A stretch of 64,000 bases of DNA, from assembly GCF_002845275.2 (NCBI RefSeq), contig NZ_CP088149.1, forward strand, positions 3,220,501 to 3,284,500, given 5' to 3'. Under the pieces are notes generated by a model, which was not told where the DNA came from, ran no database searches, and saw only the letters and a program-made list of their open reading frames with translations. Source of the DNA: Pseudomonas sp. S06B 330 (GTDB lineage Bacteria > Pseudomonadota > Gammaproteobacteria > Pseudomonadales > Pseudomonadaceae). Of this stretch, positions 17,545-26,090 are shown piece after piece; position 1 is the stretch's first letter, and each line of letters begins with the position of its first letter. Made by a program: the position numbers and the translations under genes.

Positions 17545-19446
17545 ATGACCCTCCGCAAAAAGCTGCTTTGGCTGTTCGTCCCGCCCCTGACCCTGACCTT
17601 GGGCCTGGTTTATGTGTTGTCGCAAACGATGATGCTTGACCGCCTCGATCGAGAGGACGAACTGTTGCTGTTCAATGAAGCCAAACGCTTGCGGGCGTTG
17701 ATGAGCAACAGCATCAACTTCGACCTGGACCGTTTGCAGCGCCTCGCCCAGCAAATGGCCGCCGAAATGCCTGTGCAAGCCGTGGAGCAGGCAACACTGG
17801 AACAACTGAACTTCGACTTTTTGCTGCAACTGGAGGCCACTGGCACCTTGCAGTTGGAGCAATGGCGGCCTATCGACCTGGCAACTCGACCGCTGTTGCT
17901 AACCACACAACACGCCGACCTGAACAATTTGCGCAGCAGTATCCGCCAGCGCGCGACACAATTGAGCAAACGCCACACGGCGCAAGCGTCTCAGGTTGAA
18001 CTAGTGGTGCTCGCCGGCGTTCCGCTGATCCTGGCCAGTGTCACCTTAACGCCGGACCAAGGTGAGGCACGCCGTACCCTGGTCGCGGGCCACCTGCTCG
18101 ACGCCAGCCGTATAAACACCTTGCAAGCCGAGCTCAAAGGAAGCCTGCAAGTGGTCCCGGCTGAGCGCTACACCGCCAGTGATAGTGCCCAGGCTGCGAC
18201 CAGCGGGCCGGATCAAGATCAGATTTCCATCAGTAGCCGGCACGTGCCGGATGAGCGTCATCAGCAAGTTGCATTGTTGTTCAGTCACAGCCCCAATGAG
18301 CAACAACTGGTGCTGGAGCTGACCCGCGAACGTCGGCTCTACAACGAGGGCCGCAAGGCAATCAACCTGTTTCTGGTGGTCTCGACAGCCGTAGCACTGC
18401 TGGCCTGGTTACTGATTTACCTTGGCCTGGAGTTCCTGTTGCTGCGCCGGGTATCGCGCATGCACGATGAGTTCGCCAGGATTGGCCCGGATGTTACCGG
18501 CGCGCGGTTGAGCGACAGCGGCCAGGATGAACTGGGCTACCTCGCCGAGGAAGCCAACCAGACCCTTGAACGTCTCGAACAGAGTGAGGCACGCGACCGG
18601 GCGATCCTCGAAGCCATCGAGGAAGGCTATTTCGAACTGGATACCAACGGTGAGATCGTTTCGGTGAACCGCGCCTTTTGTCAGTTGCTGGGCTACAAAT
18701 CACACTCTCCGGTAGGTATACGCGTCCAGACGTTGCTCGATGACGACGCCAATCAACGCTTCCTAGCACTGCTCAACAGCATCGACGACAACCGCTCACA
18801 GGTGATGTCGGGGCGCTTGCGGCGCGTCGATGGCAGTCTCTGCCACTACGAAACGCGCTTGTCGACCATCCTCGATGCCAAGGGCGAAATTCGCGGATAC
18901 CGCGGCATCCTCCACGATGTCAGTCGCCATGTGGAGTACCAAAGCCAGCTATTGGATATCGCCTACCGCGATGCCCTGACCGGCCTGGGCAACCGCAAGG
19001 CCTTCTACGAACACCTGCAGCAACGGCTCGACGAAGCACCCGCCGCATTGGCACTTCTGTTCATTGACCTGGACCGTTTTAAACAGGTCAACGACAGCTT
19101 TGGCCATGATGTCGGCGATGCTTTGCTGGTACAGATGGCACAACGACTACGCAGCGCTGTACGCAAACCCGATCAGGCGTATCGCCTGGGCGGTGACGAG
19201 TTCACCTTGATTCTCACTGCCGACGCCGCCGGTGCCCAAGGATTGGCGCAACGCTTGCTGGCTGCACTGGGGCAACCGGTAACGCTGGATGCGCTGCAGA
19301 TCGACTTCGTCACCCCGAGTATCGGCATTGCCGTCTACCCGCAGCACGCCCAGGACATCGACAGCCTGATCAAGGCGGCCGACCAAGCCATGTACCAGGC
19401 CAAGCGCGGGAGAAACGAAGCGGTGCTGTTCAGCGCGCGGTGCTGA
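17545..19446 (+). CDS. Membrane diguanylate cyclase with PAS domain
   Basis: A 633-residue sensor. A first membrane helix (about 8-30), a periplasmic region to about 270, and a second helix (INLFLVVSTAVALLAWLLIY) are followed by a HAMP-like linker, a PAS domain (about 340-450, GYFELDTNGEIVSVNRAF) and a GGDEF domain. The active-site motif GGDEF is intact at about 549-553, and RKPD five residues before it forms the product-inhibition I-site. It should therefore make cyclic di-GMP and be feedback-controlled. The ATG at 17545 is preferred over a GTG six bases upstream. It stands alone between the steroid cluster and a convergent gene, so its partners are unknown. Confidence 0.93.
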   Translation: MTLRKKLLWLFVPPLTLTLGLVYVLSQTMMLDRLDREDELLLFNEAKRLRALMSNSINFDLDRLQRLAQQMAAEMPVQAVEQATLEQLNFDFLLQLEATGTLQLEQWRPIDLATRPLLLTTQHADLNNLRSSIRQRATQLSKRHTAQASQVELVVLAGVPLILASVTLTPDQGEARRTLVAGHLLDASRINTLQAELKGSLQVVPAERYTASDSAQAATSGPDQDQISISSRHVPDERHQQVALLFSHSPNEQQLVLELTRERRLYNEGRKAINLFLVVSTAVALLAWLLIYLGLEFLLLRRVSRMHDEFARIGPDVTGARLSDSGQDELGYLAEEANQTLERLEQSEARDRAILEAIEEGYFELDTNGEIVSVNRAFCQLLGYKSHSPVGIRVQTLLDDDANQRFLALLNSIDDNRSQVMSGRLRRVDGSLCHYETRLSTILDAKGEIRGYRGILHDVSRHVEYQSQLLDIAYRDALTGLGNRKAFYEHLQQRLDEAPAALALLFIDLDRFKQVNDSFGHDVGDALLVQMAQRLRSAVRKPDQAYRLGGDEFTLILTADAAGAQGLAQRLLAALGQPVTLDALQIDFVTPSIGIAVYPQHAQDIDSLIKAADQAMYQAKRGRNEAVLFSARC

Positions 19447-19458
19447 GCTGGCCCCGCT

Positions 19459-21996
19459 TCATTGGCCGCCACCGATGAACCAGCGAAAATACGGGTTGCC
19501 CGCCTCGGTTTGCATCAGTTGCCGGACTTCCCGCGCCCACCCTTGGCGATTGCCGTTGTAGGCCAGGAGCGTCAACCCATAGAAACGTTTGAGCACGTGC
19601 CACTGGTCTTCAACGGCGCCCAGCAAGGCCGCGTCGGCATTGATCAGCGGCGGCGCTGTGCGCAGGGAGAGCAGTTGCGGCAATACCCGGGTGATCTCCC
19701 CAGAACGTACCCAGGGCGCATATTCAATGCGCGGACGGTCATCGGTAACGGCCTCGGCGCTGCCGGCAAAGCGCTCAAGACCTTCGCGGTCGGTCACCCA
19801 GGTAGCGAGCAAGGCACTGACCGAGTCGACCCCGACTTCAGCCAGCGCAGCGCGCACGCGAGGTTGCGCAAAACGCTGGCTGATACGTGCGGCGTCCAGC
19901 TCCAGCGGTGCCTGCGAGCCAATCAGGAGCATTTCGTGAAACTCGGTGGTCCACAACGAGGCATGGGGAAAGGTATTGAGGAAGCTGCGCACCAGCGAGC
20001 GACTGTCATCAGTATTCTGCGTCGGCAACGGCAACCATTGAGCGACAATACCGCCCGCCTCCAACCGTGACGCGGCCAATAGGTAAAAGTCCTGCGAGTA
20101 CAGGTTGACCACACCGGCAGCTGAAGGTGGAGGCGGTTCCAGGGTGATCAGGTCGTAGCGCTCGGCGCTGCGCAACAGTTCTCGACGGCCGTCACGCAGG
20201 CGAATGTCCAGGCGCGGGTCATTTCTGGCGTCGAAATTGCCCTTGAACAACGGCGCTGCAGCCAATACTTCAGGCAGCAGTTCGGCCACCACCGGCCGCT
20301 CCAGCCCCTGATAACGCAACAGGGCACCTGCGGTGATCCCGGTGCCAAAGCCGATCACCATGGCCGAACGCGGCTCCTGGCGGTGTATCAACAGCGGCAA
20401 CAGCGCCTGCAGACGCATGTAACGCAGCGACGGCATGGCATCACCGGTGTTAGATACGCCTTGAATGTAGAGCCGGTTGAACCTGCGGTTCTGGCGCTGT
20501 TGGGCGACCACCGCAACGGTACCGCCACGACCTTCTTCATAGAAAGTGAGGTGGCCACTGCGTGCACCTGGGAGCAGTTCGGCCAAGCGCTGTGGCGGTG
20601 TCAACACACCGATGATCACAGTGCTCAAGCTGACGCCGAGGACCGCCATGCGCATCCCGCGCGGCACGGCCTGGCCACGCCAGACGGCCACGCACCCCAC
20701 TGCCGCCGCCACCAGTGCAAGCACCACCAAGGTTCGCACCAGGCCAACACCGGGCACCAGCACGAAGCCCGTCAACATCACCCCAATAATGCCGCCTACG
20801 GTGTTGAGCGCGACCACCGCACCGACATCGCGCCCCACTTGCTGGCTGTCGACACTCAGGCGCAGCGCCAGCGGGAAAGCAGCGCCCAGTACCGTGGTCG
20901 GCAAAAACACTACAGACAGCGCCGCCGTGGCAAAGCGCGCGCACATGCCGGCCAGCTCATTCCCGGTCAGGTGCAGCACCAGCGCTTCTACCTGTGTCTG
21001 GGCACTGATCAGCCAGCGACCCAGCCCGGCAATCTGTACCAGCGCCAGTAGCCCTGCCAGCGCGATCAGCAAGCCAAACAGCCCCCAAGGGTCGCGGATT
21101 CGATCAGCGCGACGCGCATACAGTGCGCTGCCCAGCACCAAGCCCGCCAGGTACGTGGCCAGCACCACTGAAAAGGCGAAGGTACGGGTACTCATGAACT
21201 GCACAATTGATTGTGTCCACACCACTTCATAACCCAGCGCGACGCCACCCGCCACGCAGTACAGGGCAATGGCCAGTCGTGCCGCCGGGGAGCGCGGCGC
21301 GCTAGCGGCCTGAACGTTCAGGGGGGTGTGCTCATCACGGCGGCGGGCAATCCAAGCGCCAGCAGCGGCCAGCACGTTAAGCGACGCCGCCACCAGCGCA
21401 CTGCCGGTAACCCCCACTTGGGGCAGCAGCACAAAGGCGGCCAGCAAGGTGCCGGCAATGGCGCCGGCCGTGTTAGCGGCATACAGACGCCCTCCCGCCT
21501 CAGCCAATTGCCCTTGTGCGGGGGTCAGGGCACGCACCAGCACTGGCAGCGTACCGCCCATGAGAAACGCAGGTGCCCCCACCAGAAGAAACGGTACCAG
21601 CCAGGCAAGCAGCCCTACGTGATTCTCCAGGCGCGCGAACAGCCCGGCTGAGTTAGCCAGCGCCAGGGTACTCAACACCCCGAGCACCGCCACCGCCAGT
21701 TCCAGACAGGCATACAGCCTGACCGGGCGGCGTAACCGATCGGCCCAGCGGCCGAACACCAGGCCGCCCAAGGCCAGCCCGGCGAAAAACGCACTGATAC
21801 CGGCGGTGATGGCATATACCTCCACCCCCACCACCAGCGAAAGTTGTTTGACCCAAAGTACCTGATAGACCAACGCCGCCGCACCCGATACACACAGCAA
21901 TAGCGCGGGCACGCGCATGTGCAGGGGCATGCGTTGGTCCGCCGGCTCTGCAAGGGATGATTGGCGTTCAGAGGAACTGACAGCTGAGGGCATCAA
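19459..21996 (-). CDS. Fused MFS-like membrane protein / spermidine synthase-like protein
   Basis: An 845-residue fusion. Residues about 25-480 contain many hydrophobic helices of the MFS-like type (VYQVLWVKQLSLVVGVEVYA, FAGLALGGLVFGRWADRLRR). Residues about 500-760 form a spermidine synthase-like methyltransferase fold with the nucleotide-binding glycine motif AMVIGFGTGITAGALL and the LEPPPPSAAGVVNLYSQDFY segment. The C-terminal tail (about 770-845) is unassigned. Such fusions are widespread, but a polyamine role is not proven. It lies 80 bases after the sulfatase gene, beyond a strong terminator, and is convergent with the cyclase gene across 12 bases, so it may be a separate unit. Confidence 0.88.
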   Translation of the reverse strand: MMPSAVSSSERQSSLAEPADQRMPLHMRVPALLLCVSGAAALVYQVLWVKQLSLVVGVEVYAITAGISAFFAGLALGGLVFGRWADRLRRPVRLYACLELAVAVLGVLSTLALANSAGLFARLENHVGLLAWLVPFLLVGAPAFLMGGTLPVLVRALTPAQGQLAEAGGRLYAANTAGAIAGTLLAAFVLLPQVGVTGSALVAASLNVLAAAGAWIARRRDEHTPLNVQAASAPRSPAARLAIALYCVAGGVALGYEVVWTQSIVQFMSTRTFAFSVVLATYLAGLVLGSALYARRADRIRDPWGLFGLLIALAGLLALVQIAGLGRWLISAQTQVEALVLHLTGNELAGMCARFATAALSVVFLPTTVLGAAFPLALRLSVDSQQVGRDVGAVVALNTVGGIIGVMLTGFVLVPGVGLVRTLVVLALVAAAVGCVAVWRGQAVPRGMRMAVLGVSLSTVIIGVLTPPQRLAELLPGARSGHLTFYEEGRGGTVAVVAQQRQNRRFNRLYIQGVSNTGDAMPSLRYMRLQALLPLLIHRQEPRSAMVIGFGTGITAGALLRYQGLERPVVAELLPEVLAAAPLFKGNFDARNDPRLDIRLRDGRRELLRSAERYDLITLEPPPPSAAGVVNLYSQDFYLLAASRLEAGGIVAQWLPLPTQNTDDSRSLVRSFLNTFPHASLWTTEFHEMLLIGSQAPLELDAARISQRFAQPRVRAALAEVGVDSVSALLATWVTDREGLERFAGSAEAVTDDRPRIEYAPWVRSGEITRVLPQLLSLRTAPPLINADAALLGAVEDQWHVLKRFYGLTLLAYNGNRQGWAREVRQLMQTEAGNPYFRWFIGGGQ

Positions 21997-22025
21997 TCGA
22001 CCTTATCGGCGCCAACATCGCGACC

Positions 22026-22067
22026 GAAAAACAAGTAAAAAGAAAGCGCCCGTCACTGACGGGCGCT
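22026..22067 (-). terminator. Rho-independent terminator after the sulfatase gene
   Basis: An 11-bp perfect stem (22045-22055 and 22057-22067; AGCGCCCGTCA and its complement) is followed on the minus strand by a T-rich tract TTTCTTTTTACTTG. It begins 9 bases after the sulfatase stop. In practice the loop will open a few pairs. This is the clearest terminator in the window. Confidence 0.85.
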
Positions 22068-22076
22068 GGCACTGCC

Positions 22077-23642
22077 TTACTGCTTCATTTTCTCTGCAAT
22101 CTTCTTATCTACGTCGGCGCGGACCTGGTCAATGCTGAAGCTGGCCGGACGCTGGCTTGGCGGATACTCAACAAAGGTCTGCAGGAAGGCTGCCGCCTTG
22201 CGTTCGCCCTGGAACAGCAGATAAGTGTTTTTGGTCAACCAGTCGTAATACTGGTTCGACACCACGTCTGCCCGCTCGTACGGGTCCATGCGCAGGTTGA
22301 ACAGTTTCGGCACCCGAAGGCAAGTGAACGGTTCGCTCCAAACGGCAAAACCGCCGGGGGCGCGCTGCTCACAGAACACCAGCTTCCAGTTGCCAAAGCG
22401 CATGGAGACCAACTCACCGTCATCGTTGAAGTAATAGAACTCGTTACGTGCGCTCTTGTCGGCCTTGCCGGTCAGATAGTCCAGTTGGTTGTAGCCGTCC
22501 AGGTGCACCTTGAAGTTCTTGCCGCCCACATCGGCACCCTTGAGCAGACGCTCCTTGATGTCGGTGTCGCCCACCGCTGCCAGCAGCGTCGGGAACCAGT
22601 CGAGGCCTGAGAACATCTGGGTGGAAATCACATCGGGTTTGACCTTGCCCGGCCAGCGAATCATCGCCGGGACCCGATAGGCACCCTCCCAGTTAGAGTT
22701 CTTCTCGTTACGGAACGGCGTGGTCGCCGCATCCGGCCAAGAGAACTGGTTCGGCCCGTTGTCAGTGGTGTACACCACGATGGTGTTATCAGTGATCTTC
22801 AGGTCATCCAAGGTTTTAAGCAGTTTGCCCACATCGGCGTCGTGCTCGAGCATGCCATCGGCGTACTCATTGCCCGGCATGCCGCTTTTGTTGCGCAACT
22901 CTTCGCGCACATGGGTGTACAGGTGCATGCGGGTGGTGTTCATCCAGACGAAGAACGGCTTGTCCGCCTTAACCTGTTTGTCGATGAAGTTTATTGCCGC
23001 TTGAGTGGTCTCGTCATCGATGGTTTCCATGCGCTTTTTTGTCAGCGCACCGGTGTCCTCAATCTTGCCGTCAGCGCTGGACTTGATCACACCACGGGGC
23101 GATGCGGCCTTGAGGAACTCAGGGTCATCTTTGGGCCACAGCTCGCGCTCCGGCTCTTCTTCGGCGTTCAAGTGGTACAGGTTGCCAAAAAACTCGTCAA
23201 AGCCATGGTTGGTCGGCAGGTACTCGTCTCGGTCACCGAGATGGTTTTTACCGAACTGGCCGGTGGCATAGCCTTGGGCCTTGAGGGCTTGGGCGATGGT
23301 AATGTCGCGGTCCTGCAAGCCAACCGGTACGCCTGGCATGCCGACCTTGGACAAGCCGGTACGCAATGGTGTCTGACCAGTGATGAAGGAAGAGCGACCC
23401 GCGGTGCAGCTGTTCTCGGCATAGTAGTCGGTGAACATCATGCCTTCTTTGGCAATCCGGTCGATGTTGGGCGTTTGATAACCCACCACACCCTTGCCGT
23501 AGGCACTGATATTGGTCTGGCCAATGTCATCACCAAAGATCACCAGGATGTTGGGTTTTTCTGCGGCCTGCGCGCCACTCATGACCGCCGCCACGCTCGC
23601 GGCAAGGGTCATTGTTGTTATCCATCGTCTACTGAGTTTCAT
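22077..23642 (-). CDS. Secreted type I sulfatase (arylsulfatase)
   Basis: A 521-residue sulfatase with a signal peptide (MKLSRRWITTMTLAASVAAV, cleavage near AQAAEK). The metal-binding start NILVIFGDDIGQTN and the formylglycine site Cys79 in CTAGR are present; the latter follows the Cys-x-Ala-x-Arg rule, so it should be activated by a formylglycine-generating enzyme, which is not in the window. GKNHLGD and TTDNGPNQ supply further active-site residues. It should release sulfate from an organic ester in the periplasm. The gene follows the HAD-family gene by 102 bases and ends at a terminator. Confidence 0.93.
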   Translation of the reverse strand: MKLSRRWITTMTLAASVAAVMSGAQAAEKPNILVIFGDDIGQTNISAYGKGVVGYQTPNIDRIAKEGMMFTDYYAENSCTAGRSSFITGQTPLRTGLSKVGMPGVPVGLQDRDITIAQALKAQGYATGQFGKNHLGDRDEYLPTNHGFDEFFGNLYHLNAEEEPERELWPKDDPEFLKAASPRGVIKSSADGKIEDTGALTKKRMETIDDETTQAAINFIDKQVKADKPFFVWMNTTRMHLYTHVREELRNKSGMPGNEYADGMLEHDADVGKLLKTLDDLKITDNTIVVYTTDNGPNQFSWPDAATTPFRNEKNSNWEGAYRVPAMIRWPGKVKPDVISTQMFSGLDWFPTLLAAVGDTDIKERLLKGADVGGKNFKVHLDGYNQLDYLTGKADKSARNEFYYFNDDGELVSMRFGNWKLVFCEQRAPGGFAVWSEPFTCLRVPKLFNLRMDPYERADVVSNQYYDWLTKNTYLLFQGERKAAAFLQTFVEYPPSQRPASFSIDQVRADVDKKIAEKMKQ

Positions 23643-23744
23643 AGGGCCACTTTCTCCGTCTCACGTTTACTGGCATCCGCCACGACTACGTGCACCAGAG
23701 GTACCTTGCTCAAGGTTCCTTGTGCGCCTGCGGTTTCTTGTTTA

Positions 23745-24743
23745 CTAGTCCTCGATGCTGTCGAAGGGATAGACGCGGCGCCACTCGCGGGCCATATCAA
23801 CCACGGTCCAACCCTCTTTGTTGGCGGCTATCAGCGCTTTGTCCAGGCGACCGACTTTACTGTCGCGGTCATAGGCCCACTCGCGCCTGGCGTCGGTGTG
23901 ATGCACCAGCCCCGCAAAGCGCTTGCCGCTACCGGCCTTGGTCCATTGCAGCATTTGCAGGTCGCCGTCGGAGTTGCCGAATGCCAGGATCGGCCGGCGA
24001 CCGATGACGGTGTCGATACTGACCGGCTTGCCCGGGCCATCATCGTTGTGGAGCAACTTGGGCAGGCGCTGGATGGTCAGGGTGCCCTTGTTGTCGTCAA
24101 AGCGCGAGGCCAGGGTCGTGCCGATGACCTGCTCCGGGGGAATGCCATACACCTCCTCAGCGAACGCCCGCATGAACGCGACTTCGCCGCCCGACACGAT
24201 GTAGGTCTTGAAGCCATTAGCGCGCAGGTACTCCAGCAACTCCAGCATCGGCTGGAAGACCATCTCGGTGTAGGGCTTCTTGGTTTTGGGGTGAACCGCC
24301 GTGGCGAGCCAACGTTGGGCCTGGGCGATAAACGCCTCGGTGCTGACGCCGGAATGAGTCGCTGCGACTATTTTTAGCAACCCGTCCATGCCACTGGCAG
24401 CCAATGCCTTCTGATCGCCGTCAAGAACCGCCTTGAACGGTTGCTGGGTTTTCCATTCTGGGTGTTGCGGCGCCAGACGCTTGACTTCATCCAGGGCGAA
24501 CTGCACCTCGAAATAGATCGGCTGCTCACTCCACAAGGTGCCGTCATTGTCGAACACCGCAATGCGTTCAGCCGTCGGCACATACTCCTTGCTGCCTTCG
24601 GTAGTGACGGCACTGACAAACTGCTCGATGGCCTGGCGCGAGGTGCCGTTGTACCAAGACGGCATAGGGTCGGCTGCCTGCACCAGCAGCGGTACCAGTA
24701 CACATAGACTGATCAGCCAACGCATCTGAAGAAGTAGGGGCAT
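23745..24743 (-). CDS. Secreted HAD-family phosphatase-like protein
   Basis: A 332-residue HAD-superfamily protein with a signal peptide (LISLCVLVPLLVQAADP). Motif I is FDNDGTLW (Asp-x-Asp-Gly-Thr), motif II lies near YIVSGGEVAF, and FGNSDGDLQM is the motif IV Asp region. All residues expected for phosphoryl transfer are present. A start six codons later (MRWLISLC) is equally possible. It lies between BatD and the sulfatase on the same strand, 42 bases after BatD. Periplasmic dephosphorylation is likely, but the substrate is unknown. Confidence 0.85.
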   Translation of the reverse strand: MPLLLQMRWLISLCVLVPLLVQAADPMPSWYNGTSRQAIEQFVSAVTTEGSKEYVPTAERIAVFDNDGTLWSEQPIYFEVQFALDEVKRLAPQHPEWKTQQPFKAVLDGDQKALAASGMDGLLKIVAATHSGVSTEAFIAQAQRWLATAVHPKTKKPYTEMVFQPMLELLEYLRANGFKTYIVSGGEVAFMRAFAEEVYGIPPEQVIGTTLASRFDDNKGTLTIQRLPKLLHNDDGPGKPVSIDTVIGRRPILAFGNSDGDLQMLQWTKAGSGKRFAGLVHHTDARREWAYDRDSKVGRLDKALIAANKEGWTVVDMAREWRRVYPFDSIED

Positions 24744-24785
24744 ACAACGTCCTTGAGCAGTTCCCTCGTACCTTACTCATGCGAG

Positions 24786-26090
24786 TCAGGGATTCAATGG
24801 CCGCAATCCATGCTGCGGATCGGCGACCTTGCGCTTGCGTAACTCCCGCCGTGATACCGCCAGCGATTGCACCAGATTGGCGGGGGCAGCCTCGGCCGAA
24901 TCGCTAGGGGCATAACGAATCTTGAGCAAGTCTAGTGAACGATTTACTGCTGTGTCGGACAATTCTTCAGAAAAATCAGACAGGGTGCGCTTGCCGCTAC
25001 TGCGGCGTACCCAAAGATAGAGCCCACCTAACTGCAGCGGGGAGCCGTTCAACTGTCGGCGCAGCACCTGCCAGGCGTAGTCTGCCGATGCCAGCCAGGT
25101 ACGACGCCGGTTCTCCCGCCAGCCCCGCAACCACGCTACAGCAGCGCGCCCCCATGGGCGTGCGCAGTACAACAGGCACGCGCCCACCAGCACTATCGCC
25201 GACACTAACAGCCAGTGCCCGGCAATGCGCACATGGGCCTGACGGCCAAGGGCGCGCAGGTCCTCATTGATATCAAATGGCGCGCTGTAGCTACCTTTGT
25301 CAGCTACAAAGTTCACGGCTTCGACCGTCGCGGTGCGGGCTTCGCTAGTGCTAGCGTCCCACCATTGAACGGTAAAGGCCGGCAGGCTATGCGACCCTTG
25401 CTGTTCGATCACATAGGTAACGCTGTCTTCGCGCTTGCCACCGGAAACCCCACCACGGCCATCACTCAAGGCCGCCACCGTGGGGGACTGCAGGTAACGT
25501 TTCAGGCCCGTAACCTGAGCGAAGGACGGTGGTGGAATTAACATCGCCTGGGCGCCTTGCGCCTCGATGGTCAACTGCCGAGTGATACTGTCGCCCACCC
25601 GCAACGGCTCATGGGAGCGCTGCAGCGTCTGTTCGATAGACACCTCATTGGCCACTAGGCGCGGTTGATTGCCAGCGCCCGCCAGTGCTTTGGCGGCAAA
25701 CGTCAATGGCTGACTGTTGAGCGTCACCACTCCACTGCCCTGCCCCGGCTGCACCTGGAAGGCCAATGCCGGGATGGTGAACGACTGCGCGGCCTGTGGT
25801 GTGATCTGGTAGGTGTAGCGCAAGCCGAAGAAGGTCTTGCCATCGAGCTTCTCATTGAGGTGCTGCGCCTCACCGCTGGGCGGGGTCACTACAGCACCGG
25901 GCAACTCCAGCTTGGGCAGAACCGGCGCGGCGGTAAACCAGGTGTCCACCAGTAAATCCACTTCCATGCTCACCGTTGCGCCGACCACGACACCCGTTTG
26001 AGGAACCAGGCGGCTTTGCACGCGCACCTCGGCAGCGGCGTTCGCCAGCAATGGCACGCACAGCAGCAAGAGCATCACGATGCGTCTCAT
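24786..26090 (-). CDS. BatD-like membrane-anchored protein
   Basis: A 434-residue protein with a signal peptide (IVMLLLLCVPLLANAAAEVR), a long beta-rich periplasmic region (about 20-280), one membrane helix near 290-310 (LLVSAIVLVGACLLYC) and a basic cytoplasmic tail. This is the BatD layout of Bacteroides aerotolerance operons. Its ATG overlaps the BatB/C stop by 4 bases. It probably forms a membrane complex with the VWA proteins and MoxR encoded upstream. The molecular function of BatD is not established. Confidence 0.85.
   Translation of the reverse strand: MRRIVMLLLLCVPLLANAAAEVRVQSRLVPQTGVVVGATVSMEVDLLVDTWFTAAPVLPKLELPGAVVTPPSGEAQHLNEKLDGKTFFGLRYTYQITPQAAQSFTIPALAFQVQPGQGSGVVTLNSQPLTFAAKALAGAGNQPRLVANEVSIEQTLQRSHEPLRVGDSITRQLTIEAQGAQAMLIPPPSFAQVTGLKRYLQSPTVAALSDGRGGVSGGKREDSVTYVIEQQGSHSLPAFTVQWWDASTSEARTATVEAVNFVADKGSYSAPFDINEDLRALGRQAHVRIAGHWLLVSAIVLVGACLLYCARPWGRAAVAWLRGWRENRRRTWLASADYAWQVLRRQLNGSPLQLGGLYLWVRRSSGKRTLSDFSEELSDTAVNRSLDLLKIRYAPSDSAEAAPANLVQSLAVSRRELRKRKVADPQHGLRPLNP

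Noticed and set aside
22842..24377. A 511-codon plus-strand frame across the sulfatase and HAD genes
   Set aside because: It crosses two confirmed minus-strand genes and the gap between them and has no domain.
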